DNA of 64,000 bases from Chitiniphilus eburneus. Its GTDB lineage: Bacteria; Pseudomonadota; Gammaproteobacteria; Burkholderiales; Chitinibacteraceae. Where the stretch lies: assembly GCF_005048205.1 (NCBI RefSeq), contig NZ_SUMF01000003.1, positions 1 to 64,000 on the forward strand. Direction: 5' to 3'. A model generated the notes under the pieces. That model was not told the origin of the DNA, searched no databases, and saw nothing but the letters and a program-made list of their open reading frames with translations. Position 1 is the stretch's first letter, and every line of letters starts with the position of its first letter. A program made the position numbers and the translations under genes. Of the stretch, positions 1-8,861 are shown one piece after another.

Positions 1-69
1 TGACCCTGAAGCGTGGTAACTCCAGTCTCCCAGACCCGTTCGGGTGAACAACCTATTGAGACACAACAC

Positions 70-341
70 CTAGGGCGTGTCATCCAATGTTTCGCGGCAG
101 CGCTGGGCCGAAAAAGCACCAGGCACCCGGCGCACGACGCAGGCAATAACGGGTTATTGGCAAGGAGTGCAACGCAGTGGATGGTGTTTTTTCGGCCCAG
201 CCCTGCGGGTTCGGTGCATTTCGGGCGCCACGCGGCGTCGCCGGCCGCTTGCGGTATCCATACCGCCGCGCGTCCAGCTCCTTGCACGGCATCCCGAACT
301 GCACCGAACGCTGTCGTGAAACATTGGATGACACGCCCTAG
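70..341. mobile_element. MITE-like palindromic element, about 272 bp
   Basis: The element has 33-bp terminal inverted repeats at 70-102 and 309-341 with only two mismatches. The left end begins CTAGGGCGTGTCATCCAATG. A second nested inverted repeat of 20 bp lies at 102-121 and 182-201 with one mismatch, and a small hairpin (CAATAAC/GTTATTG) lies at 144-159. Both outer ends read CTAG, which could be a duplicated 4-bp target. It encodes no credible protein; open frames on the two strands simply mirror each other because of the repeats. This is what is expected of a non-autonomous transposable element mobilised by an IS (IS5-like elements often use CTAG/YTAR targets, but the family here is inference). 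It lies just beyond the lysS terminator. Confidence 0.7.
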
Positions 342-353
342 CGGCGGCCAATG

Positions 354-381
354 AAAAAAGCCGGTACTGGACCGGCCTTTT
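354..381 (-). terminator. Terminator of lysS, potentially bidirectional
   Basis: A six-bp stem GCCGGT/ACCGGC (360-365 and 371-376) is flanked by six A on the left, which become U in the lysS direction, and by four T on the right. It sits 21 nt past the lysS stop codon. Confidence 0.75.
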
Positions 382-401
382 CATCGATGCTGTGAGGGCA
401 T

Positions 402-1904
402 TCAGTCTTCGCGGCGCATCTGCGGGAACAGGATCACGTCGCGGATGCTGGGCGAATCGGTCAGCAGCATCACCAGCCGGTCGATGCCGATGCCGCAGCC
501 ACCGGTCGGGGGCAGGCCGTATTCCAGCGCGCGGATGTAGTCAGCGTCGAAATGCATCGCCTCGTCGTCGCCCTTGTCCTTCAGCGCTACCTGCGCCTGG
601 AAGCGCGCGGCCTGGTCTTCGGGATCGTTCAGCTCCGAATAGCCGTTGGCGTGCTCACGGCCGACCATGAACAGTTCGAAACGTTCGGTGATGCCGGGGT
701 TGGCGTCGTTGGCGCGCGCCAGCGGCGAGACTTCGGCCGGGTAATCGACGATGAAGGTCGGCTCCCACAGCTTTTCCTCGGTGGTCTCGTCGAACAGCGA
801 CAGTTGCAGGCCACCGATGCCATCGGTGAGCACGGGCTTGCCGCCCAGGCGGGCGATCTCGGCCTTGAGGAAGGCCCGGTCGTGCAGTTGCTCGTCGGTG
901 TATTGCGGGTTGTAGTGCCTGATGGCGCCGGCGATGGTGAAGCGCGCGAACGGCTTGGACAGATCAACCGTCTTGCCCTGGTATTCGACCACGGTGTGAC
1001 CGAGCACTTCCTTGGCGGCATAGCGGATCACCCCTTCGGTCATGTCCATCATGCGCTGGTAGTCGGCGTAGGCCTCGTAGAACTCCATCATGGTGAATTC
1101 GGGGTTGTGGCGCGTGCTCATCCCCTCATTGCGGAAATTGCGGTTCACCTCGAACACGCGCTCCATGCCGCCGACGACCAGCCGCTTCAGGTACAGCTCC
1201 GGCGCCACGCGCAGGTAGAGTGGCATGTCCAGCGCGTTGTGGTGCGTGATGAACGGTTTGGCCGTGGCGCCACCCGGGATCGGGTGCATCATCGGCGTTT
1301 CCACTTCCAGGTAGGCCTCGTTCACCATGTATTCGCGGATCTTCTGCACGATGCGCGAGCGCTTGATGAAGGTATCGCGGCTTTGCTCGTTGGTGATCAG
1401 ATCGACATAGCGCTGGCGATACTTCTGCTCCTGGTCCGCCAAGCCATGGAATTTGTCCGGCAGCGGGCGCAGGCTCTTGGTGAGCAGGCGCAACTGCGTG
1501 ACCTGTACCGACAGCTCGCCGGTCTTGGTCTTCATCAGCGTGCCGCGCGCGGCCACGATATCGCCCATGTCCCAGGTCTTGAACGAGGCGTAGACATCTT
1601 CGCCAACGGCGTCGCGGCTGATATAGAACTGGATGCGGCCCGAGCCGTCCTGCACCGTGGCAAAGCTGGCCTTGCCCATCACGCGCTTGAGCATCATGCG
1701 ACCGGCGACGCTGACCTCGACCGCCAGCCCGTCCAGCGCTTCCTTTTCCTTCTCGCCGTACTTGGCATGCAGATCGGCGGCAAAGTGCTCGCGCTTGAAG
1801 TCGTTGGGAAAGGCCACGCCGGCTTCGCGTATCGCACCCAGCTTGGCGCGCCGCTCGGCCATGATCTGGTTTTCGTCTTGTTGCGGTTGTTGTTCTTCGG
1901 ACAT
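402..1904 (-). CDS. lysS: Lysyl-tRNA synthetase, class II
   Basis: Charges tRNA-Lys with lysine in the cytosol. The 500-residue protein has the family's usual length and layout. A short charged N-terminus is followed by an OB-fold anticodon-binding domain (about residues 65-175, with [20 protein letters not shown]). The class II catalytic core contains motif 2 (around [20 protein letters not shown]) and motif 3 near the C-terminus ([14 protein letters not shown]). The ATG start is preceded by a weak GAGG. In many proteobacteria lysS directly follows prfB. Here both lie on the minus strand in that order but are separated by a 477-bp insertion-like segment holding a broken GxxExxY gene, so lysS may have its own promoter or depend on readthrough. 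Identification is secure. Confidence 0.98.
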   Translation of the reverse strand: MSEEQQPQQDENQIMAERRAKLGAIREAGVAFPNDFKREHFAADLHAKYGEKEKEALDGLAVEVSVAGRMMLKRVMGKASFATVQDGSGRIQFYISRDAVGEDVYASFKTWDMGDIVAARGTLMKTKTGELSVQVTQLRLLTKSLRPLPDKFHGLADQEQKYRQRYVDLITNEQSRDTFIKRSRIVQKIREYMVNEAYLEVETPMMHPIPGGATAKPFITHHNALDMPLYLRVAPELYLKRLVVGGMERVFEVNRNFRNEGMSTRHNPEFTMMEFYEAYADYQRMMDMTEGVIRYAAKEVLGHTVVEYQGKTVDLSKPFARFTIAGAIRHYNPQYTDEQLHDRAFLKAEIARLGGKPVLTDGIGGLQLSLFDETTEEKLWEPTFIVDYPAEVSPLARANDANPGITERFELFMVGREHANGYSELNDPEDQAARFQAQVALKDKGDDEAMHFDADYIRALEYGLPPTGGCGIGIDRLVMLLTDSPSIRDVILFPQMRRED

Positions 1905-1924
1905 TCTTGAAACCTCAATTCTGG

Positions 1925-1966
1925 GAACACAGAGAAAGGCGGGAGGACACAGAGCACACGGAGAAC
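1925..1966. repeat. Inverted-repeat arm (ACACAGAG type), lysS side
   Basis: This stretch contains two ACACAGAG words and the core GGACACAGAG followed by CACACGGAGA. The same core appears inverted at 2331-2372, where an extra nine or so bases separate the two halves. The arms frame the frameshifted GxxExxY gene exactly, which suggests they belong to the same inserted unit. Confidence 0.6.
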
Positions 1967-1967
1967 A

Positions 1968-2328
1968 TCAAAGTGACAGCCTGCGAATTCCGTTCTTCAG
2001 TAGTTTGCAGTTGAAATTGATCAACAAGCCGGTCTTGCAACCGGTCAGGCGTAAATAGGTAAGTAACCGGGCTTCGTGCAACGGCAGAAACTGTTCCACC
2101 GCTTTCATTTCGACTATCAGTTTTCGATTGACCCAGAAATCGAGCTTTGAAAGCGTTAGGGATATGGATGTTCTTGTCGTCGAGCGGCACAAAACACTGC
2201 CGTTCTGCCTTTAATCCCCGTAGTGCCAGCTCGTGCGCCAGACATTCTTCGCAAGTGCTTTCCAACAGGCCGGGACCGAGCGCCTTGTGGACCTCCAGCG
2301 CGGCACCGATCACGATCTCGCTCAGCAT
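1968..2328 (-). pseudogene. Frameshifted GxxExxY (PD-(D/E)XK-like) gene
   Basis: The first frame, from the ATG at 2328, reads the family N-terminus (GAALEVHKALGPGLLES, then CEECLAHELALRGL). After the codons for IPNAFK the reading must move to the next frame, which continues KLDFWVNRKLIVEMKAV, LPLHEARLLTYLRLTG and GLLINFN to the stop at 1968. Removing one T from the TTT at 2146-2148 restores a single product of about 119 residues, the normal family length. The D and ExK residues of the nuclease-like core (KLDFWV, VEMKAV) are present once the frame is repaired. The function of this family is not established. Either the gene is dead, a frameshift is tolerated, or the run is an assembly error. 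It interrupts the usual prfB-lysS neighbourhood. Confidence 0.8.
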
Positions 2329-2330
2329 TT

Positions 2331-2372
2331 ACTCTGTGCTCTCCGTGTGCTCGGTGCCCTCTGTGTCCACAG
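2331..2372. repeat. Inverted-repeat arm (ACACAGAG type), prfB side
   Basis: Read on the minus strand this arm gives GGACACAGAG, an insert of about nine bases, then CACACGGAGAGCACAGAGT. It matches the arm at 1925-1966 in inverted orientation. It ends 10 nt from the prfB stop codon, so the insertion point lies immediately downstream of prfB. Confidence 0.6.
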
Positions 2373-2381
2373 GCCTGGTAG

Positions 2382-3485
2382 TTACACGCCCTGTTTCAGG
2401 CTGGCCTCGATGAAGCCATCGAGGTCGCCGTCCATCACACCCTTGAGGTTGCCCACTTCATAGCCGGTGCGCAGGTCCTTGATACGGCTCTGGTCGAATA
2501 CGTAGGAGCGGATCTGGTGGCCCCAGCCGATGTCCGACTTGCCCGCTTCCAGTTGCTGCTGCGCTTCCATGCGCTTGCGCAGTTCCAGCTCGTACAGCTT
2601 GGCGCGCAGCATCTGCCACGCTTCGTCGCGGTTGCGGTGCTGCGAGCGGTCGTTCTGGCATTGCACCACGATGTTGGTGGGAATGTGGGTCAGGCGCACG
2701 GCCGAGTCGGTCTTGTTGATGTGCTGGCCGCCAGCGCCGGATGCGCGATAGGTATCGGTGCGCACGTCGGCCGGGTTGATTTCGATTTCGAAGCTGTCGT
2801 CCACCTCGGGGTAGACGAATACCGAGCAGAACGAGGTGTGGCGGCGCGCGTTGGAGTCGAACGGCGATACGCGCACCAGGCGGTGCACGCCGGTTTCGGT
2901 GCGTAGGAAGCCATAGGCATATTCGCCGGAAAGCTTGATGGTGGCGCTGGTGATGCCGGCCACTTCGCCTTCGGATTCTTCCATTACCTCGACATTGAAG
3001 CCCTTGCGCTCGCCGTAGCGCACGTACATGCGCAGCAGCATGCCGGCCCAATCCTGCGCCTCGGTACCGCCTGCGCCGGACTGGATGTCGATGAAGCAGG
3101 CATTCGGGTCCATCGGGTTGCTGAACATGCGGCGGAATTCGAGCGTCGCGATCTTTTCTTCCAGCGCGTGGGCGTCGTCGTCGATGGCGGCGCAGGTGTC
3201 GAAGTCATCCTCGGCGCGCGCCATGTCGAACAGTTCGCGCGCGTCGGCGGCACCACCAGCCACTTCGTCCAGCACGACGACCACGTCTTCCAGCGCTTTG
3301 CGCTCGCGGCCGATTTCCTGGGCCTTTTTCTGGTCGTTCCACAGCTCGGGGTCTTCGGACAGACGAACCACTTCCTCCAGGCGGTCGCGCTTGGTGGGGT
3401 AGTCGAGGTAACGCTTGAGTTCCTCGGCGCGGCTGGCGAGGTCGTCGAGGTGAGCGGCGATCTGGTTGAGCTGTTCGGCTTCCAT
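2382..3485 (-). CDS. prfB: Peptide chain release factor 2 (RF2)
   Basis: RF2 recognises UGA and UAA in the ribosomal A site and triggers peptide release. The 367-residue product carries the SPF stop-codon recognition tripeptide ([11 protein letters not shown]) and the catalytic GGQ loop ([12 protein letters not shown]). In most bacteria the reading frame is interrupted near codon 25 by an in-frame UGA with a programmed +1 shift. Here the same place reads tac-ctc-gac-tac (YLDY, positions 3399-3410) in one uninterrupted frame, so the autoregulatory frameshift is absent. The start MEAEQLNQ matches the family, although no strong ribosome-binding site precedes it. The gene ends next to the inverted-repeat unit that separates it from lysS. 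Confidence 0.97.
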   Translation of the reverse strand: MEAEQLNQIAAHLDDLASRAEELKRYLDYPTKRDRLEEVVRLSEDPELWNDQKKAQEIGRERKALEDVVVVLDEVAGGAADARELFDMARAEDDFDTCAAIDDDAHALEEKIATLEFRRMFSNPMDPNACFIDIQSGAGGTEAQDWAGMLLRMYVRYGERKGFNVEVMEESEGEVAGITSATIKLSGEYAYGFLRTETGVHRLVRVSPFDSNARRHTSFCSVFVYPEVDDSFEIEINPADVRTDTYRASGAGGQHINKTDSAVRLTHIPTNIVVQCQNDRSQHRNRDEAWQMLRAKLYELELRKRMEAQQQLEAGKSDIGWGHQIRSYVFDQSRIKDLRTGYEVGNLKGVMDGDLDGFIEASLKQGV

Positions 3486-3567
3486 TGGGGCTTGGGGTGA
3501 TTTCGCGAAACCCGGAAGTATATCAGGGAAGTGGCCCGACCATTCGTTGCCGCGGGCGACGATGGTC

Positions 3568-3595
3568 GGGGCGCCGGGATGGGTTCCGGCGCCCC
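3568..3595 (-). terminator. GC-rich hairpin after gdhB (possible terminator)
   Basis: A perfect 10-bp stem GGGGCGCCGG/CCGGCGCCCC (3568-3577 and 3586-3595) lies a few bases past the gdhB stop. There is no U-run on the minus strand, so it is either a rho-dependent end or an mRNA-stabilising stem. Confidence 0.45.
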
Positions 3596-3602
3596 CGGAC
3601 GA

Positions 3603-6600
3603 TCAATGCTCGCCGGTCATCCGTGAGCGCAGTTCGCGCAATGCCGCCGAGATCATCGCCAGATCGGGCGCACTGTCGCGTAGCTCGGCCACGATGGCGC
3701 GCCATTGCGTCACCGATTGCATCGCACCCTCGCGCCAAGCGTCCAGTCGCGCGTCGATGGCGCCCTGGCCGGTCTGCCACGCCGCCTGTGCCAGTTGCAC
3801 GTGCAGGCGCAGCAGATCGTCGCGCGCGGCGATCCGGGCCAGCGCTTGCCAGCGGTTGTCGCGCGGCAGACGCTCGATGGCCTGGGCCAGCCAGTCGAAT
3901 TCGAGCTGCATGCCCAGCGCGAGATACAGCTTCATCCGTTCGGCCAGCGTGCCGGTGTCCGTGGTGCCGCGCGCCAGCGCCAGGAACGGCATGGCGTGAT
4001 CGATGGCCAGCGCGCGACCGACCAGCTCGGCGGGGATGCCCGCCCCCAGCCAGTTTTCGCGCCGTTCCAACGCCACACCTTGCTGCATCAGCCATTCCGG
4101 CAAGTGTGTCAGGCTGAGCGCGGCGCAGGTGCGCAGGTGGCTCAGCGCGGCGGCGTCGGGCGCGCTTTGCAATAGCCAGCGCGCTACCCGTTCGGTCTGG
4201 CGCCGCGCACCGAGCAACACGCCATACACGTCGCCGGCCGGTACGCCCTGGGCGATCAGGCGCTCGGCGCGCCGTGCCAGCGTTTCGGTCTCCAGTAGCG
4301 ATTCCGCCTCGTGCAGCCCGGCCACGACCTGCGCGGCGTCGCAGCCGGTTTCCTCCGCCAGCCGGAACACGCAGGTGATGCCATAGCGGTTGATCACGTG
4401 GTTGGTCAGCAGGGTGGCGACGATTTCGCGCCGTAGCGGGTGCTCGGCAAGGCGCGGACCGAACCGCTCGGCCAGCGTGGCAGGGAAGCCTTCCCGCAGC
4501 AGGTCGTTCCAGCGCGGCTCGTCCACCAGTCCGGATGCCAGCAACAGTTGCTTGAGCACGATCTTGGCATAGGCGAACAGCACCGACAGTTCGGGACGGC
4601 TGAGGCCCTGGCCCGCCTGGATACGTTCCTGGCTCTGGCTGTCCGAGGGCAGGTATTCCAGCCGGCGCGACAGTTTGCCCTGGCGTTCCAGTGTCTGCAT
4701 CAGCCGCAGGTGGACCGGCAGCAGTGACGCGGTCTGCTCGGCTTCGAGCGAGATCGCCAGGGTTTGCAGTTCGTTGTCGCGCAGGACCAGCGCGCCGACT
4801 TCATCGGTCATCTCGCCCAGCAGTGCGTTGCGCTGCTTTTCGGTCAGATCGCCCGCCGCGACGATGCGGTTGAGCAGGATCTTGATGTTCACCTCGCGGT
4901 CGGAGCAATCCACGCCTGCCGAGTTGTCGATGGCGTCGGTGAAGATGCGCCCGCCTGCCTGCGCGTATTCGATACGGCCGGGCTGGGTGAAGCCCAGGTT
5001 GCCGCCTTCGGCCACTACCTTGCTGCGCAGGTCGCGCCCATCCACTCGTACCGCGTCGTTGCCGCGATCGTTGGCTTCGGCCTGTGTCTGACCCGAGGCC
5101 TTCACATAGGTACCGATGCCGCCGTTGTACAACAGGTCTACCGGGGCCTTGAGCAATGCCTGGATCAGTTGCGCCGGCTCCATCTGTTCGGCGTCCACGC
5201 CGAGTAGCGCGCGAACCTGCGACGACAGCGGAATGCTGCGCGCGCTGCGCGGCCATACGCCGCCGCCCTCGGAGATCAGGGTGCTGTCATAGTCGGCCCA
5301 GGATGAGCGCGGCAACTGGAACAGGCGCTGGCGTTCGTCGAAGGCGCGTGCGGGATCGGGGTCGGGATCGATAAAGACATGACGGTGATCGAACGCCGCC
5401 ACCAGCTTCACCGCGCGCGAGCGCAGCAGGCCGTTGCCGAACACGTCGCCCGACATGTCGCCGATGCCGACCACGGTGATCGGCTGGGTGGCGACGTCGA
5501 TGCCCATTTCGCGGAAGTGCCGCTCGACGGAGATCCACGCGCCGCGCGCCGTGATGCCCATCTTTTTGTGGTCGTAGCCATTGGCGCCACCGCTGGCGAA
5601 GGCATCGTCCAGCCAGAAGCCATAGTCGCGCGAGACGCCGTTGGCGATGTCGGAGAACGTGGCGGTGCCCTTGTCGGCGGCGACCACCAGGTAGGGATCG
5701 TCCTCGTCCAGCCGGCGGACCGCCGGCGGCGGCACGATCCTGCCGCCGGCCAGATTGTCGGTCAGGTCGAGCAGGCCGCCGATGAAAGTCTTGTAGCAGG
5801 CCACGCCCTTGGCCATCAGTGCTTCGCGCTCGGTGGGCGGGTGCTTGAGCACGAAGCCGCCCTTGGAGCCGCCCGGCACGATCACGGTGTTCTTGACGAT
5901 CTGCGCCTTCACCAGCCCCAGGACTTCGGTGCGGAAATCGTCGCGACGGTCGGACCAGCGCAGGCCGCCACGCGCCACCTTGCCGCTGCGCAGGTGCACG
6001 CCTTCCATCTCCGGCGAGTAGACGAATATTTCGTAGAGCGGCACCGGTTGCGGCATGCGCGGTATCTGCCCCGGCGACAGCTTGAACGACAGGTAGGACT
6101 TGGGCTCGCCGCGTGCGTCCCGCTGGAAGTAGTTGGTCCGCAGCGTTGCCAGGATGGCGTGGCGATAGGCGGAGAGGATCTTCTCCTCGTCCACGCTGGC
6201 GAGCTGGTCGGTTTCCTGCGCCAGTTGCGCCGCCAGCGCCCTGGCTGCGTCCTGGTCGCCATGGCCAGGGTCGAGTTGCAGCATGAACAGCCGCACCAGC
6301 GCCGTGGCGTGCGATGCATGGGCGAGCAGGATATCGACCAGGGTATCGGTATCGAAGACCAGCCCGATCTGCCTGAGATAGCGGGCGTAGGCGCGCAACA
6401 GCAGCGCTTCGCGCCAGGCCAGGCCGGCGGCGGGCACCAGCCGGTTGAACGCATCATTCTCGCAGCGGCCGTCGAAGAGGGCGATGAACGCTTCGACGAA
6501 ACGCTGGCGCGCCTCGGGCTTTTCGAGCATGGCGGGCGCCGGCAGGCGCAGGCCGACATCGACGATCCACGCAGTGCTGCCATCGTCGAAGCACAGGCCG

Positions 6601-8357
6601 TAGGGGCGTTCGTCGAGCACGCGCACGCCCAGGTTTTCCAGCAGCGGCAAGCTGTCGGACAATTCGACGGCGCTGGCGCGATACAGCTTGAGGCGCCATT
6701 GCCGGGTATCGGCATGGCTGGCGGCGATCAGCCGCGCGCCGGTGCGTTCACTGCCGATTACGTCCTCCAGGCTGTCGATGTCGTGCACCGCCACCCGCGC
6801 CGGGTAATCGCCGGCGTAGGCCGTGGGAAACGCGCGCTGATAACGCTGGAAGCGTGCGGCACCGGTTTCCTCGCCAGCATGCTGGCGTAGCTGGGCGCGC
6901 AGTTCGTCCTGCCAACGCTGTGCGATCTCGGCGATCTCGGCTTCGATGCGCGCCGCGTCGTATTCGGGATAGCGGCCGTGCGGGATGCGCACGATGAAAT
7001 GGATGCGCGCCAGCGGGCTATCCGACATGGTGACATTGAATTCGACGCTGTCGCCCCCGAGCCGCTCCAGCAGCAACCGGTGCACCCGCATCCGCACATC
7101 GGTGTTGTAGTTGTCGCGAGGCAGGTAAAGCATCACCGACACATGGCGGCGATAGATGTCGTCGCGGAAAAAGGTGCGAACGCGGCTGCGTTCATGCAGC
7201 GACACGACGCCCTGGGCGATGCGCGAGAGTTCTTCCGCGCCGATTTCCAGCAGTTCCTCGCGCGGGTAGGTGTCGAGCACATTGAGCAAGGTCTTGCCGC
7301 GATGGCCGCCACTGGTCACATCGGCCAGTTTCATCGCCTGGTCGATCTTGCGGCGCAGGATGGGCAACTGGCGCGGCGGGGTGGTGTAGGCGTTGGCGGT
7401 GTACAGGCCGAGCAGGCGTTGTTCGCCAGTCACGACGCCGGCATCGTCGATGCGCTTGATGCACACCATGTCCAGGTAGACCGGGCGATGCACCACCGAG
7501 CGTGTATCGCCCTTGGTCAGGATCAACAGCTGGTGGTTGTTGTAGGCGATATCGCGCAGTGCGGGGGTCAGCGAGGCGAAGGTGCGCGACGGCCCGCCCG
7601 CGCCGCTGTCGCGCAGCAGGCCCAGGCCGGAGTCGGGCACGATCATCAGTTGCGTGCCGAACTCGGTGTCCTCGAAGCAATATTCGCGGCAGCCGAGGAA
7701 CACGAACTGGCCATCCAGCAACCATTGCAGGAAGGCGATGCTTTCTTCCAGCTCGTCGGTGGCCAGTGGTGGCGGCGAATGCCGCAGCAGATCCATGGTG
7801 CGCTCAAGCTGGCCGATCATTGCCGGCCAGTCGGTGACCGCCGTTTCCAGGGCGGTGAGCGCGTGGGCGATCTCGTCGTGCAACGTCCGCAGCGCGGCGG
7901 GATCGGAGGCGCGATCCACCTCGAAGCGCATCCACGATTCGGCCGGGGCGCCATCGGCCAGGCCCTGCCATTGGCCATCGGCCGAACGCAGGGTGCGCAG
8001 TACCGGATGCAGGACCAGGTGGACGTTGTAGCCCAGCCGGGCCAGCGCCATGCCCACCGTATCGACCAGGAACGGCATGTCGTCCAGCACCAGCTCGACC
8101 ACCGTGTGGCTCGACTCCCAGCCATGCTCGGGCAGGCTGGGGTTATAGACCCGTAGCAGGATTTCCCCCCGCGCCCGCCGCGCGCCGAAGCGGTGGTGGG
8201 CGAACGCCGCACCCAGCCAGTCCTCCACCGGGCGAGAGGCGAAGTCCTCGCTGGAAAGATTGGGGTGATAGGCAGCGAGAAAATGACGCAGTGCTTCATC
8301 CGCCGGGGCGGCGGCGACCAGATCGGCGAGATCCTGCCGGGCAATCAGATAACTCAT
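3603..8357 (-). CDS. gdhB: NAD-dependent glutamate dehydrogenase, large type
   Basis: Oxidises L-glutamate to 2-oxoglutarate and ammonia with NAD, a catabolic enzyme of the 180-kDa class. The product of about 1584 residues has the expected length. It has a long N-terminal regulatory part with ACT-like segments, a central dehydrogenase core containing the substrate/dinucleotide-binding stretch (KVARGGLRWSDRRDDFRTEV, then GSKGGFV and VVGIGDMSGDVFGNGLL), and a long helical C-terminal region. I chose the ATG at 8357 (MSYLIARQDLADL) because CTGGAG precedes it by six bases; an in-frame start 18 codons upstream lacks such a site. The gene stands alone, convergent with nothing, and divergent from the DUF1631 gene across a 504-bp gap. 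Regulation is not evident from the sequence. Confidence 0.95.
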   Translation of the reverse strand: MSYLIARQDLADLVAAAPADEALRHFLAAYHPNLSSEDFASRPVEDWLGAAFAHHRFGARRARGEILLRVYNPSLPEHGWESSHTVVELVLDDMPFLVDTVGMALARLGYNVHLVLHPVLRTLRSADGQWQGLADGAPAESWMRFEVDRASDPAALRTLHDEIAHALTALETAVTDWPAMIGQLERTMDLLRHSPPPLATDELEESIAFLQWLLDGQFVFLGCREYCFEDTEFGTQLMIVPDSGLGLLRDSGAGGPSRTFASLTPALRDIAYNNHQLLILTKGDTRSVVHRPVYLDMVCIKRIDDAGVVTGEQRLLGLYTANAYTTPPRQLPILRRKIDQAMKLADVTSGGHRGKTLLNVLDTYPREELLEIGAEELSRIAQGVVSLHERSRVRTFFRDDIYRRHVSVMLYLPRDNYNTDVRMRVHRLLLERLGGDSVEFNVTMSDSPLARIHFIVRIPHGRYPEYDAARIEAEIAEIAQRWQDELRAQLRQHAGEETGAARFQRYQRAFPTAYAGDYPARVAVHDIDSLEDVIGSERTGARLIAASHADTRQWRLKLYRASAVELSDSLPLLENLGVRVLDERPYGLCFDDGSTAWIVDVGLRLPAPAMLEKPEARQRFVEAFIALFDGRCENDAFNRLVPAAGLAWREALLLRAYARYLRQIGLVFDTDTLVDILLAHASHATALVRLFMLQLDPGHGDQDAARALAAQLAQETDQLASVDEEKILSAYRHAILATLRTNYFQRDARGEPKSYLSFKLSPGQIPRMPQPVPLYEIFVYSPEMEGVHLRSGKVARGGLRWSDRRDDFRTEVLGLVKAQIVKNTVIVPGGSKGGFVLKHPPTEREALMAKGVACYKTFIGGLLDLTDNLAGGRIVPPPAVRRLDEDDPYLVVAADKGTATFSDIANGVSRDYGFWLDDAFASGGANGYDHKKMGITARGAWISVERHFREMGIDVATQPITVVGIGDMSGDVFGNGLLRSRAVKLVAAFDHRHVFIDPDPDPARAFDERQRLFQLPRSSWADYDSTLISEGGGVWPRSARSIPLSSQVRALLGVDAEQMEPAQLIQALLKAPVDLLYNGGIGTYVKASGQTQAEANDRGNDAVRVDGRDLRSKVVAEGGNLGFTQPGRIEYAQAGGRIFTDAIDNSAGVDCSDREVNIKILLNRIVAAGDLTEKQRNALLGEMTDEVGALVLRDNELQTLAISLEAEQTASLLPVHLRLMQTLERQGKLSRRLEYLPSDSQSQERIQAGQGLSRPELSVLFAYAKIVLKQLLLASGLVDEPRWNDLLREGFPATLAERFGPRLAEHPLRREIVATLLTNHVINRYGITCVFRLAEETGCDAAQVVAGLHEAESLLETETLARRAERLIAQGVPAGDVYGVLLGARRQTERVARWLLQSAPDAAALSHLRTCAALSLTHLPEWLMQQGVALERRENWLGAGIPAELVGRALAIDHAMPFLALARGTTDTGTLAERMKLYLALGMQLEFDWLAQAIERLPRDNRWQALARIAARDDLLRLHVQLAQAAWQTGQGAIDARLDAWREGAMQSVTQWRAIVAELRDSAPDLAMISAALRELRSRMTGEH

Positions 8358-8861
8358 GAGCTCCAGGGTCCTTGTGGGCACGAGATGAGCGCCGTGCCCG
8401 AACCGGAGCACGGCCCTGGAACCAATCTATACGCCAGGGCACGGCTTGCCACCGGGGTTTTCCTCAATGACGCAAGATGTGCTGACCATGCATGGTGCAA
8501 ATGGATGGGGCCATGAGCGGGAGGGGAGATGGATGGCCGTATCCGGGTGGCTTTCAAGCCTTACATGACAAGAGGATTTTTTCTGAAGGGTTCGATACGG
8601 CGGCGACGATCGTGTAAGTTTTACAGGTGCCATGCCAAGTGGCTGAAATGCAAGGGTTATACAAGGCCCGGCACAAGCCATTCGGACTAAATTCTGTCTG
8701 TGTTTGTCAAATATTGACGAATATGATGTAGGGATGAAAAACCCGCTTGTCCGCCCGACAGACGCACGCTTTTACCGTATGGTGAGCAGGGGGTTGAAAT
8801 ATTATCCCGTGCTAATATTCACTCGGACAGTTTAGAGGCCCAACACCTCCTGGAGAATTCA
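8358..8861. other. Intergenic region between divergent gdhB and DUF1631 genes
   Basis: This 504-bp gap has no convincing gene. It contains a short perfect palindrome TGTAA-GTT-TTACA at 8613-8625, of the kind bound by dimeric regulators, and an AT-rich tract at 8794-8818 with a possible -10 box TAATAT ahead of the plus-strand gene. No convincing -35/-10 pair was found for either direction. Confidence 0.4.

Noticed and set aside
77-334. Open frames on both strands that start with the same residues (MSSNVSRQR)
   Set aside because: They are mirror images created by the inverted ends of the MITE-like element, not genes.
552-1910. Long plus-strand frame opposite lysS (and similar long frames opposite gdhB, bamA, the GH9 gene and others)
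   Set aside because: High-GC shadow frames; the translations are His/Gln/Arg-rich and low in information, while the opposite strand encodes clear family proteins.
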